Source: Hyphomonadaceae bacterium UBA7672 (GTDB lineage: Bacteria > Pseudomonadota > Alphaproteobacteria > Caulobacterales > Hyphomonadaceae). Taken from it: 64,000 bases of DNA. The notes below the pieces were generated by a model that was not told the origin of the DNA, made no database searches, and worked only from the letters and a program-made list of their open reading frames with translations. The position numbers and the translations under genes were made by a program. Numbering within the stretch: position 1 is the first letter of the stretch; the number at the start of each line of letters is the position of its first letter. The stretch is taken from assembly GCA_002483135.1 (NCBI GenBank), contig DLHI01000007.1:631861-695860 (forward strand). Reading direction: 5' to 3'. This document shows positions 53,553-62,977 of the stretch, piece by piece.

Positions 53553-54558
53553 CTAGTTCGCTGATCGGTCGAAGGTCACCTTCGCGGCCATTTGCGGCAG
53601 GACGCGCGCATCGCGTTCCTTGAAGCCTACGCGAACCTGGATGGTTGCACGGTCGCGATTTGCGGTGGGAATGATCGCTATTACTTCACCCGCGATCTGC
53701 CAGTCCGGATAAGCGTCGAGAACAATCGTCGCCGTTTGTCCCGCCTTTATGTCGGCGATCTGGCCTTCATTGACATCGACTTCCACTTCGAGGCTGGCCA
53801 TGTCCACCAGCGTTGCAACACCAGTGCGGGTGAACTCTCCGCCGCCGGCCGCTGGCGACAGAATTTCACCAGCCTGGGCGTTCTTGGCGATGATGACGCC
53901 CGCGAATGGTGCGCGGATCACGTGGCGCTCAACAAACTCCGTCTGCCGATCGACCGCGGTCTGCGCGACGCGTGCATCCGCCATCGCGGCGTTGTATTGC
54001 GCAGTCAGTGAGTTCATCCGCGACGTCGCTGCTTCGAAGGACGCCGCAGAAACCGCACCTGTCTGCACCAGCTTTTCGGCACGCTGGCGCTGCGCATCAG
54101 CCTCGACCATCTGAGCTTGCAGCGACGCAATCGCGGCGTTGGCGGACTGCAGACGGCCCCGCGCAAGCTGGAGGTCGAAGCGCGCAAGATCATCGTCGAG
54201 CCGGGCGAGAACCTGACCCTTCTCGACGACGGCGCCTTCCTCGAAGAGTACATCCGTCAGGCGACCCGTGATGTCTACCGATACCGTCGCCGAGCGCCGC
54301 GCCACGACATAGCCCGACGCCACAAGGCCGCCACGCGGCCGGACCTGGGTAGTTGCCCCAACCGGCGCCGCGGCGGCGCTTGGCGGTTTGGCCTTGTCTT
54401 CAGCGGGGGGCGATCCTCTCCCGAAAACGGCCCATGCCATCGCGCCGACGGCGATCACGGCGGCGCCGACCGCAAGGTAGCGCCATCTGCCGCTTGACGC
54501 AGGGGCCGCCGATCGATCGATCGATCGATAGGGACTTCAGCTTGTCAGAGACATTCAT
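53553..54558 (-). pseudogene. HlyD-family periplasmic adaptor, out of frame at a CGAT repeat (possibly phase-variable)
   Basis: The main frame (53553-54458 and upstream to 54509) encodes an RND/ABC adaptor: transmembrane segment, lipoyl-like halves around an alpha hairpin (LQLARGRLQSANAAIASL), and the barrel VSVDITGRLTDVLFEEGAVVEKGQVLARLDDDL. The best start is ATG 54558, with AGG seven bases upstream, reading MNVSDKLKSLSIDRS. Five CGAT units at 54510-54529 follow and shift the frame by one base; four or seven units would join it to AAPASSGRWRYLAV. The only in-frame start downstream is GTG 54458, inside the membrane segment. So the gene is off, differently started, or mis-assembled. Confidence 0.75.
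54510..54529. repeat. Tandem tetranucleotide repeat (CGAT)x5
   Basis: Five perfect CGAT units in the 5' coding part of the HlyD-like gene. Gain or loss of a unit changes the reading frame, as in contingency loci. Confidence 0.95.
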
Positions 54559-54935
54559 TCCAGAGCCTACCATGCTCGCCCCGCCACCATCAGACGTCTC
54601 ACCTGTCCAGCGAACGCGCCAACCCCTGGTTCAGCCGTGGTCATTACGCCCTGAGGGGCAAAGTGGATCGCTTAAGGGGCCGACAGGGTGGACCACGCCT
54701 GCCTGAGAACATCCTTCAACGCCCTGGTGTCGGCTCCACAATCTCGTCAATCGTCCCGGTTGAGCCGCAAGGGCTTCTATTTGCCCAGCGCAGTCATTAG
54801 GTCCCTTACGAGTGGGCTTGGAAAACGCCGGGTTGGAGCGATTGCGTTGAACGTCTCCTTCAAACCAGGGAGGGGCCCAAACTCCCGGAGGGGTGATGTC
54901 AGACCTACGCCACCCCTTCTCTGGTAAGGTCGTAG
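54559..54935. other. Intergenic region upstream of the exporter operon
   Basis: About 375 bases without a supported gene; it must contain the exporter operon's promoter. An ATG at 54896 with a good RBS (GGAGGGGTG) starts MSDLRHPF in a frame different from the transposase and may be that gene's original start. Confidence 0.4.
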
Positions 54936-55514
54936 TTATCGGCCCGCGGAGATGCTCCAACGGCGCGAATTTGGTACAGACGGCTCCGCTTCCCTGCCGC
55001 CGTGATTCAGCACGCGGTCTGGTTGTACTTCCGCTCAACGCTCAGCCTGCGCGACGTCGAAGAGGTAATGGCGCATCGCGGTGTCGATGCGAGCTACGAG
55101 ACAGTCCGCGCATGGACGGCAAAGTTCGGACCGAAGATCGCTGCGAATCTCCGGCGGCGTAAACTTCCACCTTCGCCTCGCTGGCATCTTGATGAGCTTG
55201 TATCGACAATTGGCGGCGAGCGCGTTTGGATCAGGCGCGCGGTCTATGACGAAGGCGAGGTCGTGGACATGATCGTGCAGAAGCGCCGCGATGCTGGTGC
55301 TGCTCTTCGATTCTTGAGACGGCTATTGAAGAATCAGAAGGTCGAACCAGCGACTATCGTCACGGACGGATTGCGATACTATCGCGCGGCGCTCGATCGC
55401 GTTGGTCTTGCTGATCGACATCGTCCTGGACGTCTGCGCGAGAACAATTGCGCAGAGAACTCTCATCTCGCCATCGGAAGACGCGAACGAAAGATGCCGG
55501 GTTTCACGAGCTAA
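54936..55514 (+). pseudogene. IS6-family transposase, decayed at both ends
   Basis: The frame carries RFPAAVIQHAVWLYFRSTLSLRDVEE, VDASYETVRAWTAKFGP, WHLDELV (first Asp), IVTDGLRYY (second Asp), RENNCAENSH (Glu) and RRERKM, the IS6 DDE domain in order. Only a GTG at 55002 offers a start; upstream the frame runs into a stop at 54933. It ends at PGFTS, about 50 residues short of the usual C-terminus. No terminal inverted repeats could be found. Probably inactive. Confidence 0.82.
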
Positions 55515-55541
55515 CCATCGGCGCCGCGCTTTCTTGAAACG

Positions 55542-55649
55542 CCCGCGGACGCCGCCAGCGGCGATACTGTCGCGTCGGGAGCGCTCGGCGGCGTTCTTGA
55601 GGATGGCGTCGCCCGCCTCCTGCTTGTGACCGTCCTTGTAACGCGCCAC
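55542..55649 (-). pseudogene. TetR-family regulator, N-terminal fragment
   Basis: Minus-strand frame from a GTG at 55649: MARYKDGHKQEAGDAILKNA then ERSRRDSIAAGGVRG, the first 36 residues of a TetR helix-turn-helix of the type that begins MARYKxGHKxE. The expected recognition helix is missing; the frame runs into DNA antisense to the transposase. The fragment starts 20 bases after the SDR stop on the same strand, so it was once the downstream regulator of that operon and was cut off by the IS event. Confidence 0.7.
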
Positions 55650-55668
55650 GTCAGATTCTCTGTTTGGC

Positions 55669-56469
55669 TTAGCCGGGCCGATACCGCGCGGCGATCTCGC
55701 CGCTCATCACGTCGCGCATATAGGCGCCGCGCGCGGCTTCCAGATCGCGCCAATGATCAGCGGAAGCAAGCGATGGTGTGATCACTTCCTCGCCCAGAGC
55801 CGCGCCTGCAAGAGCCGCGTCGGCGAGCGCCTCGGCAGAGACATAGGCGGAGTCCGGGAATACTGAATCACTCAGGCCCTGTGAGGAGAAGAACTCGGTG
55901 CGCACCGGGCCCGGCAGCACGACGTGGACGCCGATACCACTTCCGCCAAGCTCCAGCCGCAACGAGCGTGTGAAGTTGAGCACGTACGCCTTCGAGCCGC
56001 TGTAAGCGCCGCCGCCGGCGCTCGGCATCAGCGCCATCACCGACGCGATATTGATCAGCGTCCCACGGCCGGCGGCGCTGAAACGCGCGACCGCAGCGAT
56101 CGAGAGCCGCGTCAGCGCGACGACATTGATCCGGATGAGGGCTTCCTGCGCGCCGGCAGGCACTGACGACGTCGGCCCAAGCGCGCCTACGCCAGCATTG
56201 TTCACAAGAAACGACACTGGAATGTCCGCAATCCGCGCTTCAAGGCGCGCGAGGTCGTCCGCGCGCCCCAGATCAGCGACAAGCGTTTCAACGCCGACGC
56301 CGGTTTCGGCCTGCAATTGCGCCGCGAGAGTCGAAAGGCGGTCGCCGCGGCGGGCCACGAGGAGGAGGTCATGGCCGCGACGCGCGAGGCGGTCCGCGAA
56401 CGCTGCGCCGATGCCTGAGGATGCACCGGTGACGACAGCGACGCCGGGATTGGTTCCAAGGTCTGTCAT
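55669..56469 (-). CDS. SDR family oxidoreductase
   Basis: 266 residues from the ATG at 56469. Cofactor motif VVTGASSGIGAAFADRLARRG (about 12-32), NNAG at about 91, catalytic Ser in NIASVMALMPSAGGGAYSGSKAYV, with Tyr and Lys in YSGSK, and PGPVRTEF at about 190. An NAD(P)-dependent dehydrogenase or reductase of unknown substrate. The tautomerase gene ends 11 bases upstream, so they form an operon, with the TetR fragment as a lost third gene. Confidence 0.9.
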   Translation of the reverse strand: MTDLGTNPGVAVVTGASSGIGAAFADRLARRGHDLLLVARRGDRLSTLAAQLQAETGVGVETLVADLGRADDLARLEARIADIPVSFLVNNAGVGALGPTSSVPAGAQEALIRINVVALTRLSIAAVARFSAAGRGTLINIASVMALMPSAGGGAYSGSKAYVLNFTRSLRLELGGSGIGVHVVLPGPVRTEFFSSQGLSDSVFPDSAYVSAEALADAALAGAALGEEVITPSLASADHWRDLEAARGAYMRDVMSGEIAARYRPG

Positions 56470-56480
56470 GATGGTTTCAC

Positions 56481-56909
56481 TCAGTCGTGTGTGCGCGGGG
56501 AGGCGCGATCTTCCTCGCGCCAGCGGATCTCGTCCGGCGTGCCGGCGCGTGGCGGGTAAAAACCGTTGATCGACCAATAGTCGAATGGCGTCTCATCGAC
56601 GTGGAGTTCCCAGTCCAGCCCCCTGTCAGCGATGTAGGGCTTCAGGATGGCGTTGATTCGGTCGATGAAGCGGCGACTCGCCTCCAGCGAGGGGAAGCTC
56701 CGGGCGATGTGCTCCATCACGATCCGGACGACCCGGCCGGCCGGTTTGTCGCCGACAAAAAACTGCGCGGGATCGACTGGTTGGAAAATTATCCCGACGT
56801 AGAAGCGGGGCATGACCGCGCCGTACACGGACGTAATTTTCTCTGCCAATTCAGCCTTGTCTGTATCGGAGAAGGCGTCGGCAGGATGATAGATTTTCCA
56901 AAGGGGCAT
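56481..56909 (-). CDS. Tautomerase-3 family protein (oxalocrotonate tautomerase-like)
   Basis: 142 residues. Starts MPLWKIYHPADAFSDTDKAELAEKI, so Pro 2 becomes the catalytic N-terminal Pro after Met removal, as in cis-CaaD-like enzymes. Then FYVGIIFQPVDPAQFFVGDKP, RIVMEHIAR and the C-terminal DYWSINGFYPP. Related enzymes act as tautomerases or dehalogenases on small unsaturated acids. GGGAGG precedes ATG. First gene before the SDR. Confidence 0.85.
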   Translation of the reverse strand: MPLWKIYHPADAFSDTDKAELAEKITSVYGAVMPRFYVGIIFQPVDPAQFFVGDKPAGRVVRIVMEHIARSFPSLEASRRFIDRINAILKPYIADRGLDWELHVDETPFDYWSINGFYPPRAGTPDEIRWREEDRASPRTHD

Positions 56910-58029
56910 GGGATCTGGGCCTCCCGTCTAGTGCTTGATCGCGTAGAATTATGTTCGTCATATTATCTACAGCCGAAAGCATGTCAATTATCATATCAAG
57001 ATTGCGCGCGCCTCGCATCGCGCAATGTCGAGATGATGAGGGTGAGCGACGACGCTCGATCTGGCGCTTGCGGGATGATTTCGACCGACGATCGCCTTCC
57101 GAGCTCAGCGAGATCCTCGAATGGGTACGTCGTGTCATCATCAGCGGTTCGGCGGAGCATCGGCGCTATCAGGCGCTTGCGATACCGAGGCGGCGGACGC
57201 GAAGAGCGTTAAGGCGCTGATATAGAAGCTCATGCCCATTACTCTCGAAGACCGCGTGAAGTTCATCGTTAGCGACAAGCCTGCTCAACTGAACCCGCCG
57301 ATCACTGCACCTTCTTCTGATTTTCTTATGGACGATAGCCATCGGGCATTCTGGGTAGATCTGTGACGACCTGCTTCGCGATGTACCGCGGGGCGCTGCG
57401 CGAACGGCTGGAACATCCGACTCTGAATGTGACGAAGTGGGCCCGCAAAATCCTCGAGGATATTGAGTGCAGCATTTACCAGGCACGGGTTCCTTAAATG
57501 CGTTCCCCGATCCTTGATGGACTCGTAAACTCGGCGAACATCACGACCCCGTCGCTTGACGGGCCATCCTCGAACGCCACCGAATGTCGAATGCGCCGAA
57601 CGACAGTGTTCACAATATCCTGGCACGCCAGAAGTCGCCTGGAATGTCCCGCTGTAGGACATGGCTCTCGCTACACAACTGCGCCAAGAGGCCTTCCTGG
57701 GTAATCGGGCCGGATCAGCTCCTTGTGAAATTGGGGAGAGGGCGAGGCGCGTTCGGCTTGGCGCGCGCCCGCTCAAACTACATTGCCTTCGATGGGCAGA
57801 TACTGAGAGATTGCGAAACCGACGATAGTCAAATAACGATAGGCTGCACGTCGCAAGGTGATCTCAGGACGTTCGCCTGGTGATTGTGCGATGGACGGGC
57901 AAGGTTGAGGTGGTTGGTGGAAGGCGAAGGGCAGCCATATGTGAAGGCGGCAATTAGCACGCCAGTTCGATTTTCGGATGCCACTCCTGGGCGGGTCTCG
58001 CGTCGCACATCCCGGGCCGGTCGGATCTG
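56910..58029. other. Degenerate region with possible gene remnants
   Basis: About 1.1 kb without a gene I can name. It begins AT-rich (56940-57000), which probably includes the tautomerase promoter. Two short frames at 57232-57366 (starts MPITLEDRVKFIVSD) and 57381-57497 (starts MYRGALRERLEHPTL) read like natural protein and differ by a frameshift. Open frames from 57498 to 57883 have biased, unrelated composition and are not supported. Confidence 0.45.
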
Positions 58030-58812
58030 ATGCGCGGCCGTTTCGCCAGCAGCGAGGAGGTAGGTGCAAACCTGGATGTGACGCCAAAATCGTCTCAGCG
58101 GAAGCAGCGATCCCGACAGGCGCGCCCCGAGCAGCGCGATCCGGTCCAGGCGCGCAGCAGAATACGCCACGATGCGATTCTTGATGCCACGGCCCGGTTG
58201 CTTGAAAAGGCAAATATCGAGGATCTTACGCTTTCAGACATCGGCCGGGCCGCCCGTGTGTCGAAGGCGTCGGTCCACTACCACTTCCCGACAATCGCAG
58301 ACATTCAACTGGCGTTGGGCAAGCGATTTAATCAGGATTTGGCCGATTTTCTTGCTCACAAGCATACGAAGACGATCGCCATTCAGTCCATCACGTGGAG
58401 AGAGTGGATCAGTCTCGACGCCAACTTCACTCGGGATTTTTTCAACGCCAATCGCGCCGCTTGCGAGTGTCTGCTTGGTCCGCTCCTGCATCGTCAGATC
58501 CGGTTGGCGGCGCGCCAGGCAAATGCCAGGAGCGGCGAGCACAAGATTGAGAGCATGAGGCGCATCTTCGATTTGCCTCGTACGCAAGAGCTTAAACGCG
58601 CACTCGGCTTGTATGCAGAAATCCTCGATCTGTTCTGGTCGAACGCGTACCTTCTCAACGGCCGGATCGATGATTTGACGTTCCGCGAGTCCGTGGCCGC
58701 CTCAGTAAGTTACCTGGCGCCATTTCTGCCGAACATTCTGCGCCGTCGGCAAAGCGCGACGGGCGCGCCGCCTGCCGGGGGCCAGCAGCCGTCGCGACGC
58801 AATCACAGCTGA
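58030..58812 (+). CDS. TetR family transcriptional regulator
   Basis: 260 residues. A basic N-terminal extension of about 40 residues, then the TetR DNA-binding domain at about 45-95: RHDAILDATARLLEKANIEDL, then LSDIGRAARVSKASVHYHFPTI with the recognition helix. The remaining 160 residues are a helical ligand-binding and dimer domain. The RBS is weak, so a later start is possible. It precedes the TonB receptor on the same strand and palindromes in the gap between are its likely operators. Confidence 0.88.
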   Translation: MRGRFASSEEVGANLDVTPKSSQRKQRSRQARPEQRDPVQARSRIRHDAILDATARLLEKANIEDLTLSDIGRAARVSKASVHYHFPTIADIQLALGKRFNQDLADFLAHKHTKTIAIQSITWREWISLDANFTRDFFNANRAACECLLGPLLHRQIRLAARQANARSGEHKIESMRRIFDLPRTQELKRALGLYAEILDLFWSNAYLLNGRIDDLTFRESVAASVSYLAPFLPNILRRRQSATGAPPAGGQQPSRRNHS

Positions 58813-58903
58813 CAGCTGCGCAGACTGTCGCGCGTGACGGGTGTCGAAGGCGCCGCGCCTTGTCTTTGGCGAGGCGAGCTTTGAATCCGGACGAACTCAA
58901 AAA

Positions 58904-58917
58904 CAGACGTTAGTCTG
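58904..58917. promoter_or_regulatory. Candidate TetR operator, site 1
   Basis: CAGAC-GTTA-GTCTG, a perfect 5-bp palindrome. Confidence 0.5.
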
Positions 58918-59060
58918 ATAATACGGGCGCAATGTGCTCGTTCGGACACAGGCGCCGTCCGCGTCAATGCATTTCCAAGGCAAAAAATTGTTCGATCGTG
59001 CCTGTTTTCTGGCTCCGTGAGGTCCAAGAATTCGGCAGGCGGTGGTGCGTTGCACCAAAA

Positions 59061-59074
59061 CTGACGATAGCCAG
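59061..59074. promoter_or_regulatory. Candidate TetR operator, site 2
   Basis: CTGAC-GATA-GCCAG, four of five arm bases paired, 25 bases before site 3 (about two and a half helical turns). Confidence 0.4.
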
Positions 59075-59085
59075 ATTGACAAAAT

Positions 59086-59099
59086 CTGACGCTGGTCCG
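59086..59099. promoter_or_regulatory. Candidate TetR operator, site 3
   Basis: CTGAC-GCTG-GTCCG, four of five arm bases paired, close to the receptor start. The context AATCTGACGCTGGT matches 12 of 14 bases of the site before the GMC oxidoreductase. Confidence 0.45.
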
Positions 59100-59136
59100 G
59101 TAATGCTGCGCACATTCAACCGGGGAGGTGTCTAAA

Positions 59137-61503
59137 ATGACGACGACGAAACTTGTCAGGGGTGTGAGCGCTGGGGCCTTGGCTGCGCTTACATGGGGAG
59201 CGCTCGCGACGCCTGCGATCGCTCAGCAACCTCCCGTCGGTGAAACCGCAGAGCCCGCTGAAGCAGAGCCTGCTGAACAGGAAGGGGGGTTTGATGTTAT
59301 CGTCGTAACCGCCCAGCGTCGGGAAGAGGACGCTCAGGACGTCTCGATCTCGATGACTGTGTTGGGCGGCGAGGATGTCTCCCAGCACTTCCGGACAACC
59401 GCCGAGATCGCGCAGGCGGTTCCCAATATCCAGCTGGGATCTCCATCGGGATTCGCCATTCCCAGAACGGGTATCCGTGGGGTTTCGCAAGGCGACTTCA
59501 ACTCGAACGCCACAACGTCGAACATGATATACATCGACGATCTGGCCATGAACTCCACGATTACCCAGGGCGTCCCGATCTGGGACCTCGATCGCGTGGA
59601 GGTGCTTCGCGGGCCTCAAGGCACTCTTTTTGGACGCAACGCAACAGGCGGCGCAATTCGCTACATCTCGGCCATGCCGACCAGCGAGCCGAGCGGATAT
59701 GTCGACTTCTCGATGGGCGACAACGACATGCGCCAGACGCGGGCGGCATATGGCCGCGCGCTCACGGACACGCTCCGCGGCCGCCTTTCCTACGTGTCAT
59801 ACGATTACGCTGGAGATCTCTACAACGCGATCCTGCGCTCGCGTGAAGGGCAGTCATCCTACTCTGGCATTCGCGGAATTCTTGAGTGGACGCCGACTGA
59901 CGATCTTACCTTCACCCTTCGCGCCCAGCGCTTCCTTGGCGACCAGGACGTCTTCAGCTGGAAGACGACCCCAGGTCTTACCAACTCGCTAGGCAATTTC
60001 GGACCCCTGGCAAATGGATTCACCAGCGTTGCAGACATCCAGGCGTCCTTTGGCTTCCAGAATCTCGGTCCGCCATCCAATTTCACGATTACCGAGAGCG
60101 ATATCAGCCCGAACGAACACCTTGAACATATTCCGATCTCTCTCAACGTGGACTACGATCTGGGATGGGCAAAGCTTACGTCGGTGTCGGGTTACCTGAC
60201 GGCGCGCCGGTCCTTGATCATCGACAACGACGCCACGCCTGCTTCGATCTTGAACGAATATGACCGCGACTTCGTGCGGCAATGGAGCCAGGAGGTGCGC
60301 CTTGCCTCACAAGGGGAAGGTCCGCTCACCTGGATCGCCGGCGCCTTCTATATGAAAGAGCGTTTGAAGGCGAGCTACGACTTCGACGCGACTTCTTGGC
60401 GGGGCAATCAGGCCGACCTCTTCCCCGATGCAGACACTGTTCTCTACTCCCGCGGCAGCAACAACCTCACAGAATCGTACGCCGCATTCCTCCACACGAC
60501 GTACGATATTACGCCCGATCTCAAGCTGACGGCCGCGGTGCGAGCGACGAACGAAGAAAAGTCGATTACATATCGCTTCCGGAGCCAGTGGGACTTCCCG
60601 ACCAACGTTCCGCGTACGATCGGACAGTTCCACGATTTCTTGAGAGCAGTTGAGACCGGAAACAAGGGGACGCTGCTTGCCGCGGCCAATCCCATTTCGG
60701 CGTCAACCACGCGGTCTTGGGACAATGTTTCTTGGAAGCTGGGGCTCGACTACAGGATCAACGACACCACGCTGGTCTATGGTCTCATCTCGCGCGGCTT
60801 CAAGGGCGGCGCTTTCACGCCTACCGCCAACACGATCGACGGCGTGCTTGCTCCGGACGGTTCGATCCTCGCGGTAAACCCCGAGATCGTTACCGACTAT
60901 GAGGCGGGCATCAAGTCGGACATCATCCCAGATCGCCTGCGCGTCAACGCCAGCGCCTTCTTCTATGACTACCAAGACTATCAGACAAATCAGCTCATAC
61001 CGGCCCTTGCGGTTCAGGTGCTGAGCAACCTGCCCAAGGCCGAACTCTACGGCGCCGAGTTTGAAGTCGTCGCCATCCCCGTCGACAACCTGACCGTCAA
61101 TCTCGGTCTCGGTCTGCTGCATAGCGAAATCACCGAGTCGACCGATCCTTCGCTGGTTGGAAACAAGCTTCCGCTTGCTGAGGACATGAACTGGAACGCG
61201 ATGGTGAAGTACGATTTCGAGACAGAGTGGGGAACGATCACACCTGAGATCTCGGCCAAGCACATCGGCAATTACTTCGGGGTCAAGGAGAACCCACGCG
61301 AGATGGGCGACTACACCCTGCTGAACGCGCGTGTCGGGTTCGAGAGCGCCGATGGTCAGTTCTACGGTTCGATCTGGGGCACCAATCTTGACGACACGGT
61401 CGTCGTTATCGCTCAGGATGACCCGGATGAGTTCTTCGGCGCCAACCTTGCCAACGTGAACCAGCACCGTCGCTACGGGATAACGCTAGGCGCACGCTTC
61501 TGA
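59137..61503 (+). CDS. TonB-dependent outer-membrane receptor
   Basis: 788 residues from the ATG at 59137 (GGGGAGG eight bases upstream). Signal peptide ends near TPAIAQ (about 28). An acidic linker with repeated AEPAE precedes FDVIVVTAQRREEDAQDVSIS. Plug signature LDRVEVLRGPQGTLFGRNATGGAIRYIS at about 145-172; the barrel ends in LGARF. The clear GxVVTAQRREE form is common in receptors of aromatic- and terpene-degrading alphaproteobacteria. The neighbouring transporter, VOC and GMC genes suggest it imports the substrate of that pathway. Confidence 0.93.
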   Translation: MTTTKLVRGVSAGALAALTWGALATPAIAQQPPVGETAEPAEAEPAEQEGGFDVIVVTAQRREEDAQDVSISMTVLGGEDVSQHFRTTAEIAQAVPNIQLGSPSGFAIPRTGIRGVSQGDFNSNATTSNMIYIDDLAMNSTITQGVPIWDLDRVEVLRGPQGTLFGRNATGGAIRYISAMPTSEPSGYVDFSMGDNDMRQTRAAYGRALTDTLRGRLSYVSYDYAGDLYNAILRSREGQSSYSGIRGILEWTPTDDLTFTLRAQRFLGDQDVFSWKTTPGLTNSLGNFGPLANGFTSVADIQASFGFQNLGPPSNFTITESDISPNEHLEHIPISLNVDYDLGWAKLTSVSGYLTARRSLIIDNDATPASILNEYDRDFVRQWSQEVRLASQGEGPLTWIAGAFYMKERLKASYDFDATSWRGNQADLFPDADTVLYSRGSNNLTESYAAFLHTTYDITPDLKLTAAVRATNEEKSITYRFRSQWDFPTNVPRTIGQFHDFLRAVETGNKGTLLAAANPISASTTRSWDNVSWKLGLDYRINDTTLVYGLISRGFKGGAFTPTANTIDGVLAPDGSILAVNPEIVTDYEAGIKSDIIPDRLRVNASAFFYDYQDYQTNQLIPALAVQVLSNLPKAELYGAEFEVVAIPVDNLTVNLGLGLLHSEITESTDPSLVGNKLPLAEDMNWNAMVKYDFETEWGTITPEISAKHIGNYFGVKENPREMGDYTLLNARVGFESADGQFYGSIWGTNLDDTVVVIAQDDPDEFFGANLANVNQHRRYGITLGARF

Positions 61504-61533
61504 TCGAGTCCCTCCTCCCCGTGGGAAAACCTA

Positions 61534-61572
61534 GTGCTAGGGCGGTCCACCGCCCTAGCACACATTCTTTCT
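61534..61572 (+). terminator. Rho-independent terminator after the TonB receptor
   Basis: Perfect 12-bp stem (GTGCTAGGGCGG, 61534-61545, with 61550-61561), loop TCCA, followed by ACATTCTTTCTT. Confidence 0.88.
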
Positions 61573-61633
61573 TGGGCTGCGGGCCTGCGTCCTGCGGAAT
61601 GAGGACTTGATGCGACCGGATCAGGAGTAGGGC

Positions 61634-62905
61634 ATGCCCGTGACAGAGACCGCAGCCGTTCGTCTGGGCGGCCTCTATTTCGGCTGGCGTGTCGTTTTTG
61701 CCTTGTCGATCTGTGTCGCCGCCCTCGCTGGCGTCGCCATTTCATCCTTCATCATGTTTTCAGCGCCGCTCGCGGCGGAGTTCGGCTGGAACCCGGCTGA
61801 AACCGGCAGCCTGGTCTCGGCAATGTGGGCCGTCGGCCCTCTTACGCTTATCGTCGGCCCATTCGTCTCACGAGCGGGCGCATGGCGTCTGCTTATGTGC
61901 GGAATGGCCATCCAGGTTCTCGTTCTCGCCTGTGTGCAGTTTTCGTCGGCGTTCTGGCACCTCTATGCACTCCGCATGGTCATGGGGGTGGGCAAGATCT
62001 TTATCATGACGAGCGCACCCATCATTGTCGCCCGTTGGTTCAAGCGCAGGTTTGCCACGGCGATGGCTGTCGTCTGGGCCGCGGGTGCGGGCGGTCAGAT
62101 TATAATGTCGCCGCTCACAGAATGGCTGGTCAATGCGGCTGGGTGGCGGATGACAGCCCTGATGCTATCGGGCGGTTTCATCGTCGTCGCGATTGCCGCA
62201 GGCCTCTGCGCGCGTGGTCCTGCGTCTCCAGAGTCTGGTGGTGGTTCGAAGGACTATCTGAAAGCCGAGTTCGCACCCGAGCCCGGAGTTGACGAAACCG
62301 AGCCTCTAACGGAACGGTGGATAGACACCGTCCGATCCCTCAACTGGTTCACGGTGACGCTGATGGCCATCGCGGTCATCGGCGGGGGGATGTCGAGCAT
62401 CGCCTTCCAGTCCCAGTCGCAGGCCATCTTCGAGAGCATGGCGATCACGTCTGGCAATGCGGCATTGCTCCTCAGTCTGTTCGCCTTCCTAGCCCTGATC
62501 GGCTCACTGCTGACAGGTTACCTCCTTGACCGGATGCAAGGTCCCGCCAACAGCCTCATTGTCACCGCCGCGATTGCGGTGGGCTTGCTGGCGCTTCACC
62601 TGGCGTCGGGGTCAGGGGACTTCATGCTCGCCGCAGTTGCATCTGCAGCGTTGGGTTATGGGTTCGGTGCAGGCGAGGTCCTCTGGATCACCCTGTTCAA
62701 GCGTCAGTTCGGTTCCCGTGCATTCGCCACCACCTACGGCTTCTTTTATCTCAGCTTCCAGATCGGAATGGGAGCCGGCGGCGGGGTTGGCGGATGGAGT
62801 TTCCAGACACTCGGGATATCGGGCTTCGCAGCGGTTGCAGCACTCCTCTACATTCCCGCGGCAGTTTTCAGCTTGTGGCGCCCGCGCGGTCTGGTCGCTC
62901 GCTGA
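61634..62905 (+). CDS. MFS transporter (monocarboxylate/organic-acid type)
   Basis: 423 residues, AGGAG seven bases before ATG. Twelve hydrophobic segments can be counted, with a central cytoplasmic loop of about 50 residues (about 195-245). Early segments include AALAGVAISSFIMFSAPLAAEFGW and ETGSLVSAMWAVGPLTLIVGPFVSRAGAWR, resembling the OFA/monocarboxylate group. Likely carries a small organic acid across the inner membrane. Next to the receptor, VOC and GMC genes. Confidence 0.9.
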   Translation: MPVTETAAVRLGGLYFGWRVVFALSICVAALAGVAISSFIMFSAPLAAEFGWNPAETGSLVSAMWAVGPLTLIVGPFVSRAGAWRLLMCGMAIQVLVLACVQFSSAFWHLYALRMVMGVGKIFIMTSAPIIVARWFKRRFATAMAVVWAAGAGGQIIMSPLTEWLVNAAGWRMTALMLSGGFIVVAIAAGLCARGPASPESGGGSKDYLKAEFAPEPGVDETEPLTERWIDTVRSLNWFTVTLMAIAVIGGGMSSIAFQSQSQAIFESMAITSGNAALLLSLFAFLALIGSLLTGYLLDRMQGPANSLIVTAAIAVGLLALHLASGSGDFMLAAVASAALGYGFGAGEVLWITLFKRQFGSRAFATTYGFFYLSFQIGMGAGGGVGGWSFQTLGISGFAAVAALLYIPAAVFSLWRPRGLVAR

Positions 62906-62977
62906 CAGCAATGGGAACACACTAGGGATTCCACCACGGATTTCCTCCATCCACGAGATCTTCTGGAGTTGTCGCTT

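Larger units (their letters stand above)
58813..59136. promoter_or_regulatory. Promoter region of the third TonB receptor gene
   Basis: 324 bases without a gene. It holds three copies of the CTGAC-N4-GTC(A/T/C)G palindrome and an overlapping CAGATT/AATCTG inverted repeat (59072-59088), and ends with GGGGAGG eight bases before the receptor ATG. Confidence 0.55.

Noticed and set aside
54631..55038. 135-codon minus-strand frame before the transposase
   Set aside because: Overlaps the transposase 5' part and has no recognisable domain.
56951..57220. 89-codon plus-strand frame with Arg-rich end
   Set aside because: No RBS and no domain; composition typical of non-coding high-GC DNA.
57498..57883. 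Short overlapping frames after the possible small gene
   Set aside because: No start signals or family features; three frames compete over the same bases.
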